Source: Aspidiotus rigidus
Lineage: Eukaryota; Arthropoda; Insecta; Hemiptera; Diaspididae
NCBI GenBank assembly: GCA_035079385.1
Contig: JAVHKY010000052.1
Location: forward strand, 9,672,001 to 9,736,000
Direction of reading: 5' to 3'
Length of the DNA stretch: 64,000 bases
Each line of letters opens with the position of its first letter. The stretch's first letter is position 1. Positions 46,476-58,290 of this stretch are shown in pieces. A program made the position numbers and the translations under genes. The notes below the pieces were generated by a model, which saw only the letters and a list, made by a program, of their open reading frames with translations, did no database searches and was not told the origin of the DNA.

Positions 46476-47430
46476 TTATGAAGGGACTTCGTTCCCTCCT
46501 GTGTGCCCGACTTCGATGAGGTGGGTTGCAAAAGCTGACTTTTGAGGTTGGCTCTTAGCGTACGCTTTCACGTGTTCGTTAATCCTCTCTTTCAAGGCAC
46601 GCCCTGTCTTACCCACGTATACTGCTGAGCAATCACGCCATTCAAGCCTATTTACACCCCTCAAATTTGTTTTTGGTATCGGGTCCTTACTTCTGCCGAA
46701 TAACTTCATAAGTGTGGCAGAAGAATAGTAGGCTGGTTGAAGTTTTACTACTTTTATGATGTGGCTCATTCGGATGTGAGCTTCCCCAGGTCTTACGCCT
46801 AGATTGGTTCCGTTGCAAAGACGTGGTCTTGTCTAAAAAATGTCTTGTCATTTTCCTCCGGACCATAGCATCGATGTCCACATTGATTTCGTTAACTGAG
46901 GCCAAATATTTAATTCTGCTGAGCTCTTCATTAAAAGTCTGTTGGGTGAGGGGGACAGTAATCAAACGGTGGATGTAACTGTTGAACGCTGCGGTTTTAT
47001 ACCTCTAAGAACACTGTGAAGATCCGTGTATTGTCATGTCGGCAGAGGTGGCTTTCCGATGAATCCCAAACTCATAAGTCCCATCTCTGATTGAAATTGT
47101 CAAGTCTAGGAAATGGATACTATTCCCGCCGATTTCAATTGTGAAATTTATAGAAGGGTACTTGGAGATGAGAAGTTGGAGGAAGTCATCAAGCAAGCCC
47201 GCCGGGCCGTTCTATACGCAAAGCACGTCGTCCACATACCGCTTCCAAAATGTTACGTAATGAATGAATTCATTGTTGGAGTTGAACAGTTGTTCCTCGA
47301 ACAACGACATAAACACCTCCGATACCAAAGATCCCAAAGGTGAACCAAACGGGATTCCTATATCTTCCGGAAACATGAAGATCTTCCCATTGAACTGGCA
47401 TATATTTGGTGAAAGGCATGTATCCAATAG
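46476..47430 (-). pseudogene. Penelope-like retroelement: reverse transcriptase end plus GIY-YIG endonuclease
   Basis: Read leftward in several frames. First CLSPNICQFNGKIFMF and GIPFGSPLGSLVSEVFMSLF with the catalytic RYVDDVLCV, then SIHFLDLTISIRDGTYEF, then TVPLTQQTFNEELSRIKYLA, and finally a GIY-YIG domain: CSAVYVGKTGRALKERINEH. This order of reverse transcriptase and GIY-YIG nuclease is diagnostic for Penelope-like elements. At least three frame breaks are present and the N-terminal part is missing beyond about 47620, so the copy is dead and 5'-truncated. It lies inside the long-TIR element. Confidence 0.92.
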
Positions 47431-47621
47431 AACAAAAAACTCGGAGCAGAATTCTCATTCATCAACTCCTTCATACGTTGAACCGCCGCCATAAGGGGGA
47501 TGAATGGAAACAATCCCATAACATTAAAAGAGACGGTAACCGAGTTGAGAGGAGGGGATGTCTCCTTGATACTAGTGTTAATTCATTAATTGATATGTGC
47601 TGTAACGACATAGAAATTTGA

Positions 47622-48039
47622 ATAAAAACAACTTTGGATATAGGTAGTTATTCAGAAACTGTGAGTGATATACCAAAAATCTACAAAAACAAGGTAATTA
47701 AGTTTTGACAAAATTTAAGTTCTAAGATAAGAATAATACAAAAGTATCAAGTTTAGAGAACCTTATTACTGTCGACAGCCAGCAATTAGTGAACAATAAG
47801 CGCTTACTACGGTAGCATGCACTACAGCATCGATTTTTTGAAAAGATAAAAGAGAATAAGTTGTAGCTTGTGATTTTGTGAAATTTTCTTTCATTAAGGG
47901 TCAACTCAAATTTCTCATGATACTGGCAATTTACATGTTTATTCTGCTTTTTTGTTTGACAATGTCGAGAGGTAGGCTCTGGCCTATTAGTTAAAGAGGG
48001 CTGTGCACATAATGAAGTTTTTTTTTTTCCTTGTAACCT
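47622..48039. other. interior of the long-TIR element, no gene
   Basis: A+T-rich; nothing recognised. Confidence 0.4.
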
Positions 48040-48557
48040 CTCACAGTTTTCTGAACAGTTTTACAGAAAAAGGACATAGGGTAAAATTTTATAACGAGTA
48101 ATTCTTATAAGAGGTATTTTTGCGCTACCTTCACTATTTATTGAGACAAATAAAATAGAAAAACCGCACGGAACATTGATATGTATGTAGCATGTACGGA
48201 GCAATGGGTATAATTTACAGCTACTTATATTTTTCTTTTCCAACACTTTTACGGCATAATGGTGCATTTTTTGGAAAAAGTGTATAGAACATTATTGATG
48301 CAAAATTACTCGAGGAATATTTTTTATTTGAGATATTTTTGTTGTATCATCAATATTTTGCGAGATACCCCAATCATTAGACGACATTATGACTCCTAAT
48401 CAACTTTGCGGGCCCCCTGTGGCTCCGGCTCACCCCCTAACGTAGTACACTTTTGATATGTTACTTAGGGGAGCATTGTGAACCACCATACCAAAAATCC
48501 AAACTTCCTGAATTTTTGCACAATTTTCACATTATATGGTCTAAAGTGCCTGGACTA

Positions 48558-48969
48558 CTACAAACTCAGATTGAAACTAGTTGAAACACAAACTGCGCAA
48601 ACTTCAATAATTGTAGCTTAGATAGGTAGTAGTATAGCCCATTTGTCTTTTTTGTTATGAGATGAGGATGATACTACAAACTGCAAATAATGCTGACTCC
48701 TGTTCGTAATTTGGAAAGCTTCTTCTTCCATACACGTTTCTATCTCGATCACACTGCACTGTCATTAGAAATTTATTTTGCTCACAAGACCTGCACCTTG
48801 GTTGCTCAAGGAGTAATTACTATCACAAACTTGATTTTCATGCTCAAAACCCAATCATAGAAAGCAGGACCAAGTACAAATTGAAATTGAATTGTGGATT
48901 ACAAAGCCAGGATATCTCATTCACAATCCATGATCAATATTTACTTAATCATTCTAAGTTATTTCCTAT
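48558..48969. other. part of the 9-kb block, no gene
   Basis: Short frames only. Confidence 0.4.
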
Positions 48970-48971
48970 TA

Positions 48972-49154
48972 AACAATAAAGAGGAATACTCCGACGTGGA
49001 GTAAAAAAATGCAAACCGCAGAAAAAATGAAAATACGACGAGCTTTCATTTCAGGCTCGAAGATGGTTGTTTAACCGAAAGCGCTCGTCGTATTTTCATT
49101 TTTTCTGCGGTTTGCATTTTTTTACTCCACGTCGGAGTATTCCTCTTTATTGTT
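48972..49154. mobile_element. hairpin MITE (183 bp), TA target duplication
   Basis: Arms of more than 70 bases that pair almost perfectly (AACAATAAAGAGGAATACTC with its complement, on to TACGACGAGC/GCTCGTCGTA), flanked by TA on both sides. This fits a Tc1/mariner-related MITE. The near-perfect arms suggest recent activity. Confidence 0.82.
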
Positions 49155-49825
49155 TAGTATGGATAGCCGTAACTTTAAGGAACGGATTCGTGTTATTTCC
49201 TATGTTTTTATTTGTAATTATTCATTTCATATTCCCATCACCCTTCCAACAATTGTCATTTTTGTTGTGAGATAAGGCTCGTAATGACACAAATTGTAAA
49301 ATTGCAGAATTGAAATCCTTGATTAATTAATACTATCACAAACTTCATTTGTCTACTCAAAACCCAACAATGTAATTATCATACTACCTTTGTAGTCAAC
49401 TTTGAAATACTTAGAACTAATAGGTATAAATTGAAATTCAAAATTGAATTGCGGATCACAAAGCTGGGATACCGCATTTGCAATTCATGATCAACTTTCA
49501 AGTCATTCTGTTCCGTACGTTTTTATTCGAGCAATTATTCATTTCAGTTTCCTGTGGGTCCGTGGAAAAGTTTGTGCTCCTCAGTTCACATTTAAGTAAT
49601 CATATTTCATTGATCATATTTTATTGAATACAACTAACCAACTTCCACTTGAGTACAAACTCATTTTGTGAAAGAAACAAACGCCCAACAACTAGGTAAT
49701 TGATAGAAGAAGCTTTGTGAATTACGTTCAGCTTTCGTCTATCCATCCGTATAGGACAGTGTATCAAACCAAGTCATAGAAGTATTCCCGGCAAGCTCCT
49801 CCTTTTCGCTAATAATAACGAGATT
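49155..49825. other. part of the 9-kb block, no gene
   Basis: A+T-rich; nothing recognised. Confidence 0.35.
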
Positions 49826-50215
49826 CACATTCGACCAAAACAAAATTTTTGGATTCCAATACATATTTGTATACTGCAAAATATTGATTTAAGATGATAT
49901 TTGGCTTCTAACACCAGACGTAAGAACCGGCACTAGAAACTAAATGTACCTTATACCTACTGCAAGTTGAAATAATAAAATTTCGATAATTATTCATCCA
50001 AACTGTTCATCATACCTCATATACTTTCCACTCAGGTACTCACGTTCTATCAAATAGAACTACAAACTCAGATTGGGGACTAGAATCATTGTAATTAGAT
50101 ACCGATTTTATGATCAGGATACTCAACAATTATTCATTTTAGATTTTGCTCTACGTACCGCTTCACCATTCACATTCTTTAGACCAATTTCAAGAATTCA
50201 CATTTGATTCCTCTA
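49826..50215. repeat. direct repeat, copy a
   Basis: Nearly identical to 51258-51655 (same order of TTTTTGGATTCCAATACATA, GTAAGAACCGGCACTAGAAA, TACTCACGTTCTATCAAATA). The copies are separated by the purine microsatellite and about 800 further bases. Could be remnants of long terminal repeats, or a local duplication. Confidence 0.8.
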
Positions 50216-50221
50216 TATTCT

Positions 50222-50437
50222 TTGAAGAAGGAAGAAGGAAGAAGGAAGAGGGAAGAAGGAAGAAGGAAGAAGGAAGAAGGAAGAAGGAAGAAGGAAGAAG
50301 GAAGAAGAAGAAGAAGAAGAAGAAGAAGAAGAAGAAGAAGAAGAAGAAGAAGAAGAAGAAGAAGAAGAAGAAGAAGAAGAAGAAGGAGAAGAAGAAGAAG
50401 GAGAAGGAGAAGAAGAAGAAGAAGAAGAAGAAGAAGT
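50222..50437. repeat. (GAAGGAA)n to (GAA)n purine microsatellite
   Basis: More than 200 bases of strict purine strand. It gives poly-Lys/Arg/Glu frames and, on the other strand, poly-Leu/Phe/Ser frames, none of them genes. Such tracts can form triplex DNA. Confidence 0.97.
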
Positions 50438-51197
50438 GACGACGGTGACATCCGTGATGTGACGTGCGCGACTGAACTGAGACGACGAAGAAATAAGAAG
50501 AAGACAAGCTATGTCGCGGGCGACATAGTATCAGGGTCGGCCTGAATCGGATTATAATATTAATTTTTCTTTATTTCAGTCAAGAGAGACTCGTCAAAAA
50601 TCCAATAAATTTTTCTGATCGTCGTTTGTTTCACTAAAAAGCGCAAAATTGAAATACTTCTGCTATATAGTTTATACTTTTTGCTTTTCCAACATTTGCT
50701 TTGCTTTTCACTTCCAAAAAATGTCACCGCTTTTCGCTTCAAACTTTTCGCTTTTCAGTTAATTTCCATCTCAGATATCTTAATAACTTCTTATCCTCGA
50801 AAAATCTAGTTGTTAATATTTTGAAGTTCCACAATTTGAAAATATTTCAAAGTCCAACAGTTGAAAATATTTCCAAGTCCAAGAATTAAAAATGAAAAAC
50901 TTTATTACAAGTCCGAGAAGTATGAAAATATTTCAAAGTCCAACAATTGGAGAATCATTCCAAGTCCAACAGTTTAAAATATTTTCAAGTCCAAGAAGTA
51001 CAAAAAGTCCCTCGCCATCATTCTTACTCGCCTCTTACTCCGAGTATGGCAGTAAACCGACGGGTTACCCCATCTCGGTTACATAAACTTGCGGATGAAA
51101 CGACAGAATGAGACAATCAAAACGCAATAACGCATAAAAATAACCACACCTTACTGCATCGTGGACAGGCCGTGACGCGAGCGTCTGAACTTACCCC

Positions 51198-51198
<1 letters not shown>
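50438..51198. other. part of the 9-kb block with short repeat words
   Basis: Between about 50840 and 51010 the phrase AAAATATTTCAAGTCCAACA recurs about six times with variation. No gene. Confidence 0.45.
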
Positions 51199-51229
<31 letters not shown>

Positions 51230-51231
51230 AA
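51199..51231. repeat. (GAAA)n microsatellite
   Basis: Eight AAGA units. Confidence 0.95.
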
Positions 51232-51257
51232 CAGAAACAAAGGCCCAACAACTAGGC

Positions 51258-51655
51258 ATTCCATCAAAACAAAATTTTTGGATTCCAATACATATTTGTA
51301 TACATTGCAAAATATTGATTTAAGATGATATTTGGCTTCTAACACCAGGCGTAAGAACCGGCACTAGAAACTAAATGTACCTTGCAAGTTGAAATAATAA
51401 AATTTCAATAATTATTCATCCAAACTGTTCATCATACCTCATATACTTTCCACTCAGGTACTCACGTTCTATCAAATAGAACTACAAACTCAGATTGGAG
51501 ACTAGAATCATTGTAATTAGATACCGATTTTATGATCAGGATACTCAACAATCATTCACTTTAGATTTTGGTCTAAGTACGTCCGCTGCACCATTCACAT
51601 TGTTTGGACCAATTTCAGGGAATTCACATTTGATTACCTACTCTATCTATATTCT
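51258..51655. repeat. direct repeat, copy b
   Basis: See 49826-50215. A 10-base gap (ATACCTACTG missing) and scattered substitutions separate the two. Confidence 0.8.
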
Positions 51656-51846
51656 TTTCCATCGCAATTAAGACGTTTGGTTCCATTCGTAGTCAATCTT
51701 TTCAATTTGCGAACGTTGGATAATAAAGACAAGACGCTACTATTTTTATTGTTTCATTCCTTCTCGTCATCGTAACGAATTAATCAGCAGCGGCTAATTA
51801 ATCAATAATAATCATAAATAAACCAACTGTTCCCAGATGAGAGCCT
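51618..51846. repeat. direct repeat with 52197-52423, copy a
   Basis: Same order of CTTTTCCATCGCAATTA, AAAGACAAGACGCTACTA, CATTCCTTCTCGTCATC and ACTGTTCCCAGATGAGA in both copies. Confidence 0.8.
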
Positions 51847-52196
51847 AACATTAATTCAGAACTCCTAATATTATTTACAACTCTCGTTATCAACGCACAA
51901 AAAAGCTTGAAAGTTTCAATTGTTAATAACGACAGTTCCGAATAATAGTACGAGTTCTGATTCAATGTAAATCTGTATCAAACTATCACCTAACACTTCG
52001 AAAGAATTCAGAACAATTGGTTCATTTTGCGGATCATAATTAGTCGCCTCGGAATCAACCTACATTCTTGTATATTTACGCGTGTTTCTTCTGTGTGAAG
52101 CATACCCTTAATGCTTAACCAATGATAGGTTCATGAAAAACGTTTGTGCTCGTTTCAACATTATAAATACAGATTCGAGTCTTCAATGAATAATTA

Positions 52197-52423
52197 CAAG
52201 AATTCACATTTGATTACTCTATATATTCTTTTCCATCGCAATTAGGATGTTTGGTTCCATTCGTAGTCGATCTTTTCAATTGGAGAACGTTCGATAATAA
52301 AGACAAGACGCTACTATTTTTATTGTTTCATTCCTTCTCGTCATCACAACGAATTACTCAGCAGCGGCTAGCGAATTAATCAATAATAATCATAAATAAA
52401 CTAACTGTTCCCAGATGAGAACG
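52197..52423. repeat. direct repeat with 51618-51846, copy b
   Basis: Second copy; about 350 bases of unrelated sequence lie between. With the 49826/51258 pair this suggests an element with terminal direct repeats, but I cannot draw its edges. Confidence 0.75.
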
Positions 52424-52643
52424 AAAATAAATTTATAATTTGAATCAAATTTATTAATACGCTGATGAATGCAAACACGCAATCCAAGATAGGAGAAACA
52501 ACACAAAAACACGTTAGGCTAGGTGTACGTACACGGTACAAAGAACAACTAAAGACACGAAACTACACAGCATACGGCTCACTCGACCATGACGTCAGCG
52601 TCTTAACTGAGCCGAAGACGAAGAAGAAGAAAAATAAAAAAGT

Positions 52644-52774
52644 GATTACAATACGGTCGGCTAGCGCCTGCGCCGACCCTAATAGGATTACAATACGGTC
52701 CGCCTTGTACGACGGGCCGACCCTAAAAAGTGATTACAATATGGTCGGCTAGCGCCTGCGCCGACCCTAAAAAG
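52644..52774. repeat. three GC-rich units, 42-46 bases, at the edge of the 9-kb block
   Basis: Each begins GATTACAATA(C/T)GGTC and ends GCCGACCCTAA. The outer two contain the stem GGTCGGC...GCGCCGACC. They lie directly against the interrupted reverse transcriptase gene. Confidence 0.75.
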
Positions 52775-53008
52775 ACGGTTTGAGTAATATCAAAATTAGG
52801 ACTCGTATGTGTGTCGACTTTCGTGAGCTAAATAAGTTAATCATCCCTGAGAGTCACCCCTGTCCGCTGATTGACGACATTTTAGTAAAAACTAGAAATT
52901 GTTTGTGGTTTTCCATGATTGATGTAAGTGCCTCATTTCATGCTCTTCCAATTTGCTTCAAGGATAGATACAAATCCGCGTTTATAACTCAACACGGGCA
53001 CTACAAAT

Positions 53009-53399
53009 GAGGAGTTATCTGTCAAAAGGCCACCCGTGAGCAATAGTTGATTTTCAAAATACGTCTTTGAAGTTTCATGTTCAGATTACTCATTCCACAT
53101 TTATTTTATCAAAAGATCTATAATGACAAAAAATATTTTGCGTGTTTTCATCTTTACAGATCGCTAAGTATTTTTCAAATTGATCGACAAATTAATCTGG
53201 GACAATTCCATAAAGATGTGTACCTCGGGTGCCCTTTTTATGGAGATGGGGTTGAGTGACCATAAGCGTACATGTAATTTTTTATTTTTTCAAAATTTTG
53301 TAGGTATATTGATAGGAAATGGTTCAGAGAATTAAAAAATGTGGATTTCCGCAAAAAGGGAACCCCTTTGACGGGTGGCCTTTTGACAGGTAACTCCTC
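53009..53399. mobile_element. MITE family M1, copy 2 (391 bp, AAAT target duplication)
   Basis: Inverted ends GAGGAGTTA/TAACTCCTC with AAAT at 53005-53008 and 53400-53403. Excision on paper rejoins TAC AAA TGG in frame in the reverse transcriptase (HYK then WRSMPSGL). Same family as 13434-13817. Confidence 0.93.
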
Positions 53400-54364
53400 A
53401 AATGGCGCTCCATGCCTTCTGGTTTAAAGAATGCTCCTGCCGTCTTTCAACGTGTTTTATCCTCAATTATAAAATCTCATCAATTGTCCGATTTTTGTGT
53501 CAATTATTTAGACGATATATTGGTCTTCTCACGTTTGTTTGAAGGTCATGTTAAGCATATTCAACGCCTTGTTTCGGCTATTTTTGAAGAAGGCTTTCGC
53601 CTCAATTTTGAAAAATGTAATTTTGCCATGTTTTCCATTTGTTACCTTGGTCATATTATAAGCCCGAATTTTGTAAAACCTTTAAACGATAATTTAGTAG
53701 CTATCAAAAATTTTCCTCTTCCTTCCTCCTGTTGTAAGATACCTGAATTCCTCGGTAAAGTAAATTTTCATCAAAAATTTATTCCTAATTCCTCAGTTAT
53801 TCTCGAACCCTTCCATTACCTCCTCTACAAAAATCTTTCCTTTTCCTAGTCCCCTTTGTGTCAGCGGAGTTTCGATAAAATTAACGAATTTCTAACGAGC
53901 AGTACTTAAGCAGACTCAGACAGATGGTACTCTCATGCCAGTCGTGTATTTCTCAAAAAAATTGGCCAAAGCACAAAAGAAAAAGAAAGCGATATATACT
54001 GGAAGTCTGGCTGTACGCGAAGCAATTTGTTACTGGCGTTATTGGCTCATTGGACGACATTTTACTGTCTACACTGACCATAAGCCACTTCAAAATCTTA
54101 ATCTCAAAGCTCGGACTGACGAGGAACTTGGCGATTGAGCTAACAAACTTTTGCAGTTTGACTTTGAGATTCTCTATAATCCCGGTTCCTCTAATCACAA
54201 AGCTGATTGTCTCTCCAGAAATCCCGTACTTGAACCTACACCTGATCTACCCATTCCTGAACCTATTATTCCTTCTATCTATTTCCTTTCTTGCAGCGAC
54301 ATTATCTCGATGCAGTTGAATATTAATAAATGTAGTACCGATATTCTTAAAGAAAATAGTATAT

Positions 54365-54434
54365 TATAGTGCTAGTGTGAGAAGTGCGCGATTACAGACG
54401 AGTCATATCGCGCACTTCTCATACGTGTGCTATA
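54365..54434. repeat. short palindrome inside the decayed pol
   Basis: Arms of about 28 bases, GTGTGAGAAGTGCGCGAT facing ATCGCGCACTTCTCATAC, around a 14-base loop, in the gap between RNase H and integrase frames. Possibly a very small insertion. Confidence 0.6.
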
Positions 54435-55720
54435 CACTATTTTTTTATACAAGTACACGGAAGTATGACATTATGTTGCCGAAAATGGTGTTTGTATTAT
54501 ATTTTGGGAATTATTATTTCACTCAGTTAAATAATGAATCATTATTTCACTGTCAGAGACGATTATTTAACTGTTTATACTCTCACCAAAAAAGTCACAC
54601 TTTTACCACGCAAATCAATTGCATAATGTCATACTTTTCGTGTACGTGTTTAAAAAATGTAATTTATCGTAACATACCTGGTAAATCACGCATTGTCTTG
54701 AATGTAGATACTGGTAAATCGCTTATTGAAAAAGTTCACGACAAATTTGGTCATATTGGTTCGAAACATATGATAGGTATTATTTCTTACAATTTCACTA
54801 TCCCTTCAATGTACAGTTTAATTCGTGAATATCGCTCATCATGTGAGGTATGTCTGAAAAACAAGTCTCGTCGCTCTCGCCGGTGTGCTCGTCTTAGTAT
54901 GTTGGGTCCTCCTATCGCTCTTTTCTACATTATGTCTCTCGATACTATCGGTGGTTTCACTAAGTATCATCCTTCTTTCCATTAGTTACATCTTCTTGTT
55001 GACCGTTTTTCCTTGTTTCTATGTTCTAAAGGTCAATCCTTGGGAGAGATGATCAAGCTTATTGAATCAGTAGAGAAGAATAATCAAATCAGTATCCTAC
55101 TTACTGATCAATACGGTGGATTGTCCTCTAACGACTTTTCCTCATACTGTAAAAATTCTAACATCATTCATGTTTTCACTGCAGTAGATTTCTGTGTTTT
55201 CTAATGGTCTGAACGAGCGACTGAACCAGACTCTAGTCAACTGGATTCACTGTATGAGAAATCAATCATCCTCTTCCTTATCCATGAACTGGTCTACTCT
55301 TGCAAAAAAGTGTGTTCAATTATACAATGATTCTCCTCACTATGTCACTCCTTTTCCTCCCTCTTATCTTTTAACCGGTCTGTTCCCTTCTATTCTTCTT
55401 TCATCTCTTTCTTCTCCTTGTGACATTACCAGAGATAGAAAGTTAGCTGTAGAACGCACGATTAAATATCACGCACGATTAAATATCACGAATACAATAA
55501 AGCCTTGTATGATAAAAATAAGAATGACGTTATGTTTAAAATTGGTGATTATGTACTTGTCGATAACGGTAATAAACTAAACCGTGATAAGCTCAACCCT
55601 CTTCGCATAGGTCCGTTTGTAATTTCTCAAAAACTTTCAAACAATATCTTTGAATTAGTTACCTATTAATAATGGCCCTCTGGGCAAACGATTCTACCAT
55701 GCTTCAAAATTGTTACCATT

Positions 55721-56540
55721 AGTTTGTAAAATTAATTGATTTCTTTCTTTTTCCTTCTCTCTTTCTTTTCCTTCCTTCTTAGCTGGCTATGAGTTTATGG
55801 GTAGCACAGGCTAATGGCCTAACGGCTCAGCTAGCTCACCTAATTACTCTCAACTGAAGATTTTTTCAAGTTCCCAGCAAATTATATTCCTCATCTAAAG
55901 CCTAATGAGGCCAAAATCAAAATACAAGAGTATGATACTGATTTTGGAGGTAACTCTGTTGAGTAAAGAGCCTTCAAACTTGACTGAATGTCAACAAATT
56001 TTAAAGTCCTCAAGCGATTTTCTGCGGTTAAAATTACTAAATTTCGATGAATTTTCGACTCATAAATACTATGATCCATTAAAATTACCAAATTTCAAAA
56101 TTGGAAGCAATATCACGGTCGTATCTAGTATCATATTGCTTATTCGACATTCAATCCTCTTAGTTCCTCGAGAATCGAGGAATCTTGTCTATTACAATTA
56201 AGATTCGTGATCTACATCATTTTATCGTGATCTGATCATCGGAGCCCATCTCATAACATTTGGTATTAACTAGTGTAGTAACGTAACCGTGAGAGTCTTA
56301 CACGAGACTGACATCAATACCTAACAAAAAGTGATTGCACTAGCGTTGACGAGCAAACGCGTACAAATTTTTAAAATATCTAAATTAAAAGGATCTCAAA
56401 ACAAGATCTCTCTTTCAAACTTGAAAAGTTTTTAGCCTGAAACCAAACATTAATAAAGATGATCGACAAACATAATTTTTTTTCAGGATTACTTTCAATT
56501 ATAATTCGTCGTATTCAATGATTTTCACAGTTGAATGGGA
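55721..56540. other. Atg5: intronic sequence, no gene recognised
   Basis: Downstream of the decayed integrase. No terminal repeat matching the region before 40962. Confidence 0.4.
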
Positions 56541-56860
56541 ATTCGGAAAAACACAAACTTTGGACGCACGCGCTGGATGCAGGGAATAAGTATCTTAATT
56601 TCATCTACAATTTGAGCCCAGACCAAACTTTCTACTTAACTGAGCCAAGTTATGGACAGAATGTACCAAAAAATGATCAATTTGCCAATGTTTTCAGAGT
56701 AAAAGTTTAAAAATTCCATCATTTTGAAACTTTGTATGGTAGTTTGAATATTTTTGGGGGAACGGGCGCCAAATTTCACTAGAAAATCGAATAAAATTTG
56801 GAAGTTCAAGCTATATTTCATCTTCGAGAACGTTGGCGACTTTGTTACATTTCGAATTAA
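56541..56860. repeat. diverged relative of the TIR at 22983-23160
   Basis: Shares the order TTTGAGCC, ...CTGAGCC(A/G)AGTTATGGA and ...AATGT(A/G)CC..AAAAT with the left end of the 3-kb element. Old fragment. Confidence 0.4.
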
Positions 56861-57561
56861 TTATTTGTCTGGACGGATTATATAAATAGAGTTTAACCCT
56901 TGAGAATGACAGTTGTACTGTCGAAACGTCGGGTTTTTAATTGATAGATAAATAAATAAATCATTTATTTGTTTATTTTTTGAATTTTTCATATTTTGGA
57001 CGGCAGTGCCGGACATATTCGACTCTCTATTTGTTACATTTCGGTCGGCACACCCGTTATACATATTTTTCGAACTGTAAAGTAAATTTTTACTTATTTT
57101 CACTGTTTATAGCAAATGTTTAGGGGTCCATAAAGTTTCTTTACCTTTTATAGAATTACAGCATTGTGCAATCACTTTTTCAACACTAGTTTCGTTTAAC
57201 TATCGTTAGTGTTTTATTTAAATAGCGCAACTTTCTAATTAATCATGCATTTACTTAATTATAACTTCACACTATAACATGCCATGGCCTTGCTACATTT
57301 TAGAGAGACGGAATCTATAAGAATAACTTGGGCATTTGATGACTTTTGTTAATTTTTGTTGCGGCCGCAATTAGTATTTTCCTTCTACACAGAAATTGTA
57401 TCTTCATCCTGTTCTAGGCCGCATTATACATGAAAGATGAGTAATATCCAATCTAGTTATATCCAATGATTGATCAGATATCCAGAGCGATATTGATGCA
57501 CTGGCATCCTGTGAAATCTAATTACACTTACGCTTCATATACCTTACATTCATACTCTTAC

Positions 57562-58290
<729 letters not shown>

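Larger units (their letters stand above)
44279..48557. mobile_element. DNA transposon with terminal inverted repeats of about 500 bp
   Basis: The left arm 44279 to about 44800 pairs with 48557 down to about 48040, starting TAGTCCAGGCA and passing through CAACTTTG and GGGGTGAGCCGGAGCCAC. A CTA flanks both ends and may be a 3-base duplication. The arms are about 80-85% alike by eye, so it is old. The interior has a tandem repeat, a small MITE and a Penelope element but no transposase of its own. Superfamily unassigned. Confidence 0.75.
43773..52774. other. 9-kb nested block inserted in the reverse transcriptase of the second Ty3/Gypsy element
   Basis: The coding sequence stops at YKQ (43772) and resumes at DGLSNIKIRTRMCVDFRELN (52775); an AAG is present at both edges. 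The left edge has CGTGCGTTGCACG and GGGTCGGCG. The right edge has three 42-46-base units each with GGTCGGC...CCGACCCTAA, so both edges share an inverted GGGTCGGCG word. Such structure could be a Helentron or another rolling-circle element; I cannot name it. The block contains later insertions. Confidence 0.6.
52775..55720 (+). pseudogene. second Ty3/Gypsy element: reverse transcriptase, RNase H, integrase (decayed)
   Basis: Reverse transcriptase: RMCVDFRELNKLI, then, after the MITE at 53009-53399, MPSGLKNAPAVFQRV and YLDDILVFS. RNase H: VYTDHKPLQNLNL and NHKADCLSRN at about 53940-54230. Integrase: a zinc finger with HDKFGHIGSKHM and CEVCLKN, then SLDTIGGF, LLTDQYGGLSS and NGLNERLNQTL, to about 55720. 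There are several stops and frame shifts. I find no LTR after it. It once formed one element with 40962-43772. Confidence 0.9.
31931..57561 (-). other. Atg5: intron 4 of Atg5 (25.6 kb, filled with mobile elements)
   Basis: Donor GTAAGA after HN/D codon split at 57562, acceptor TTGTTACAG before 31930. The other four Atg5 introns are about 75-90 bases, so this one has grown by insertion. Named content: a Helitron, two Penelope fragments, a Ty3/Gypsy element in two halves, a MULE fragment, a long-TIR element and several MITEs. Confidence 0.9.

Noticed and set aside
50146..50545. Lys/Arg/Glu-rich and Leu/Phe-rich frames of about 100 codons
   Set aside because: Translations of the GAA/GAAGGAA purine repeat.
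56885..56935. GACAG-loop-CTGTCGAAACGTCG, like hammerhead-bearing ends of Penelope elements (similar word near 16395)
   Set aside because: The GAAAC part and stem II fit, but the CUGAUGA core is not intact, so I do not call a ribozyme.
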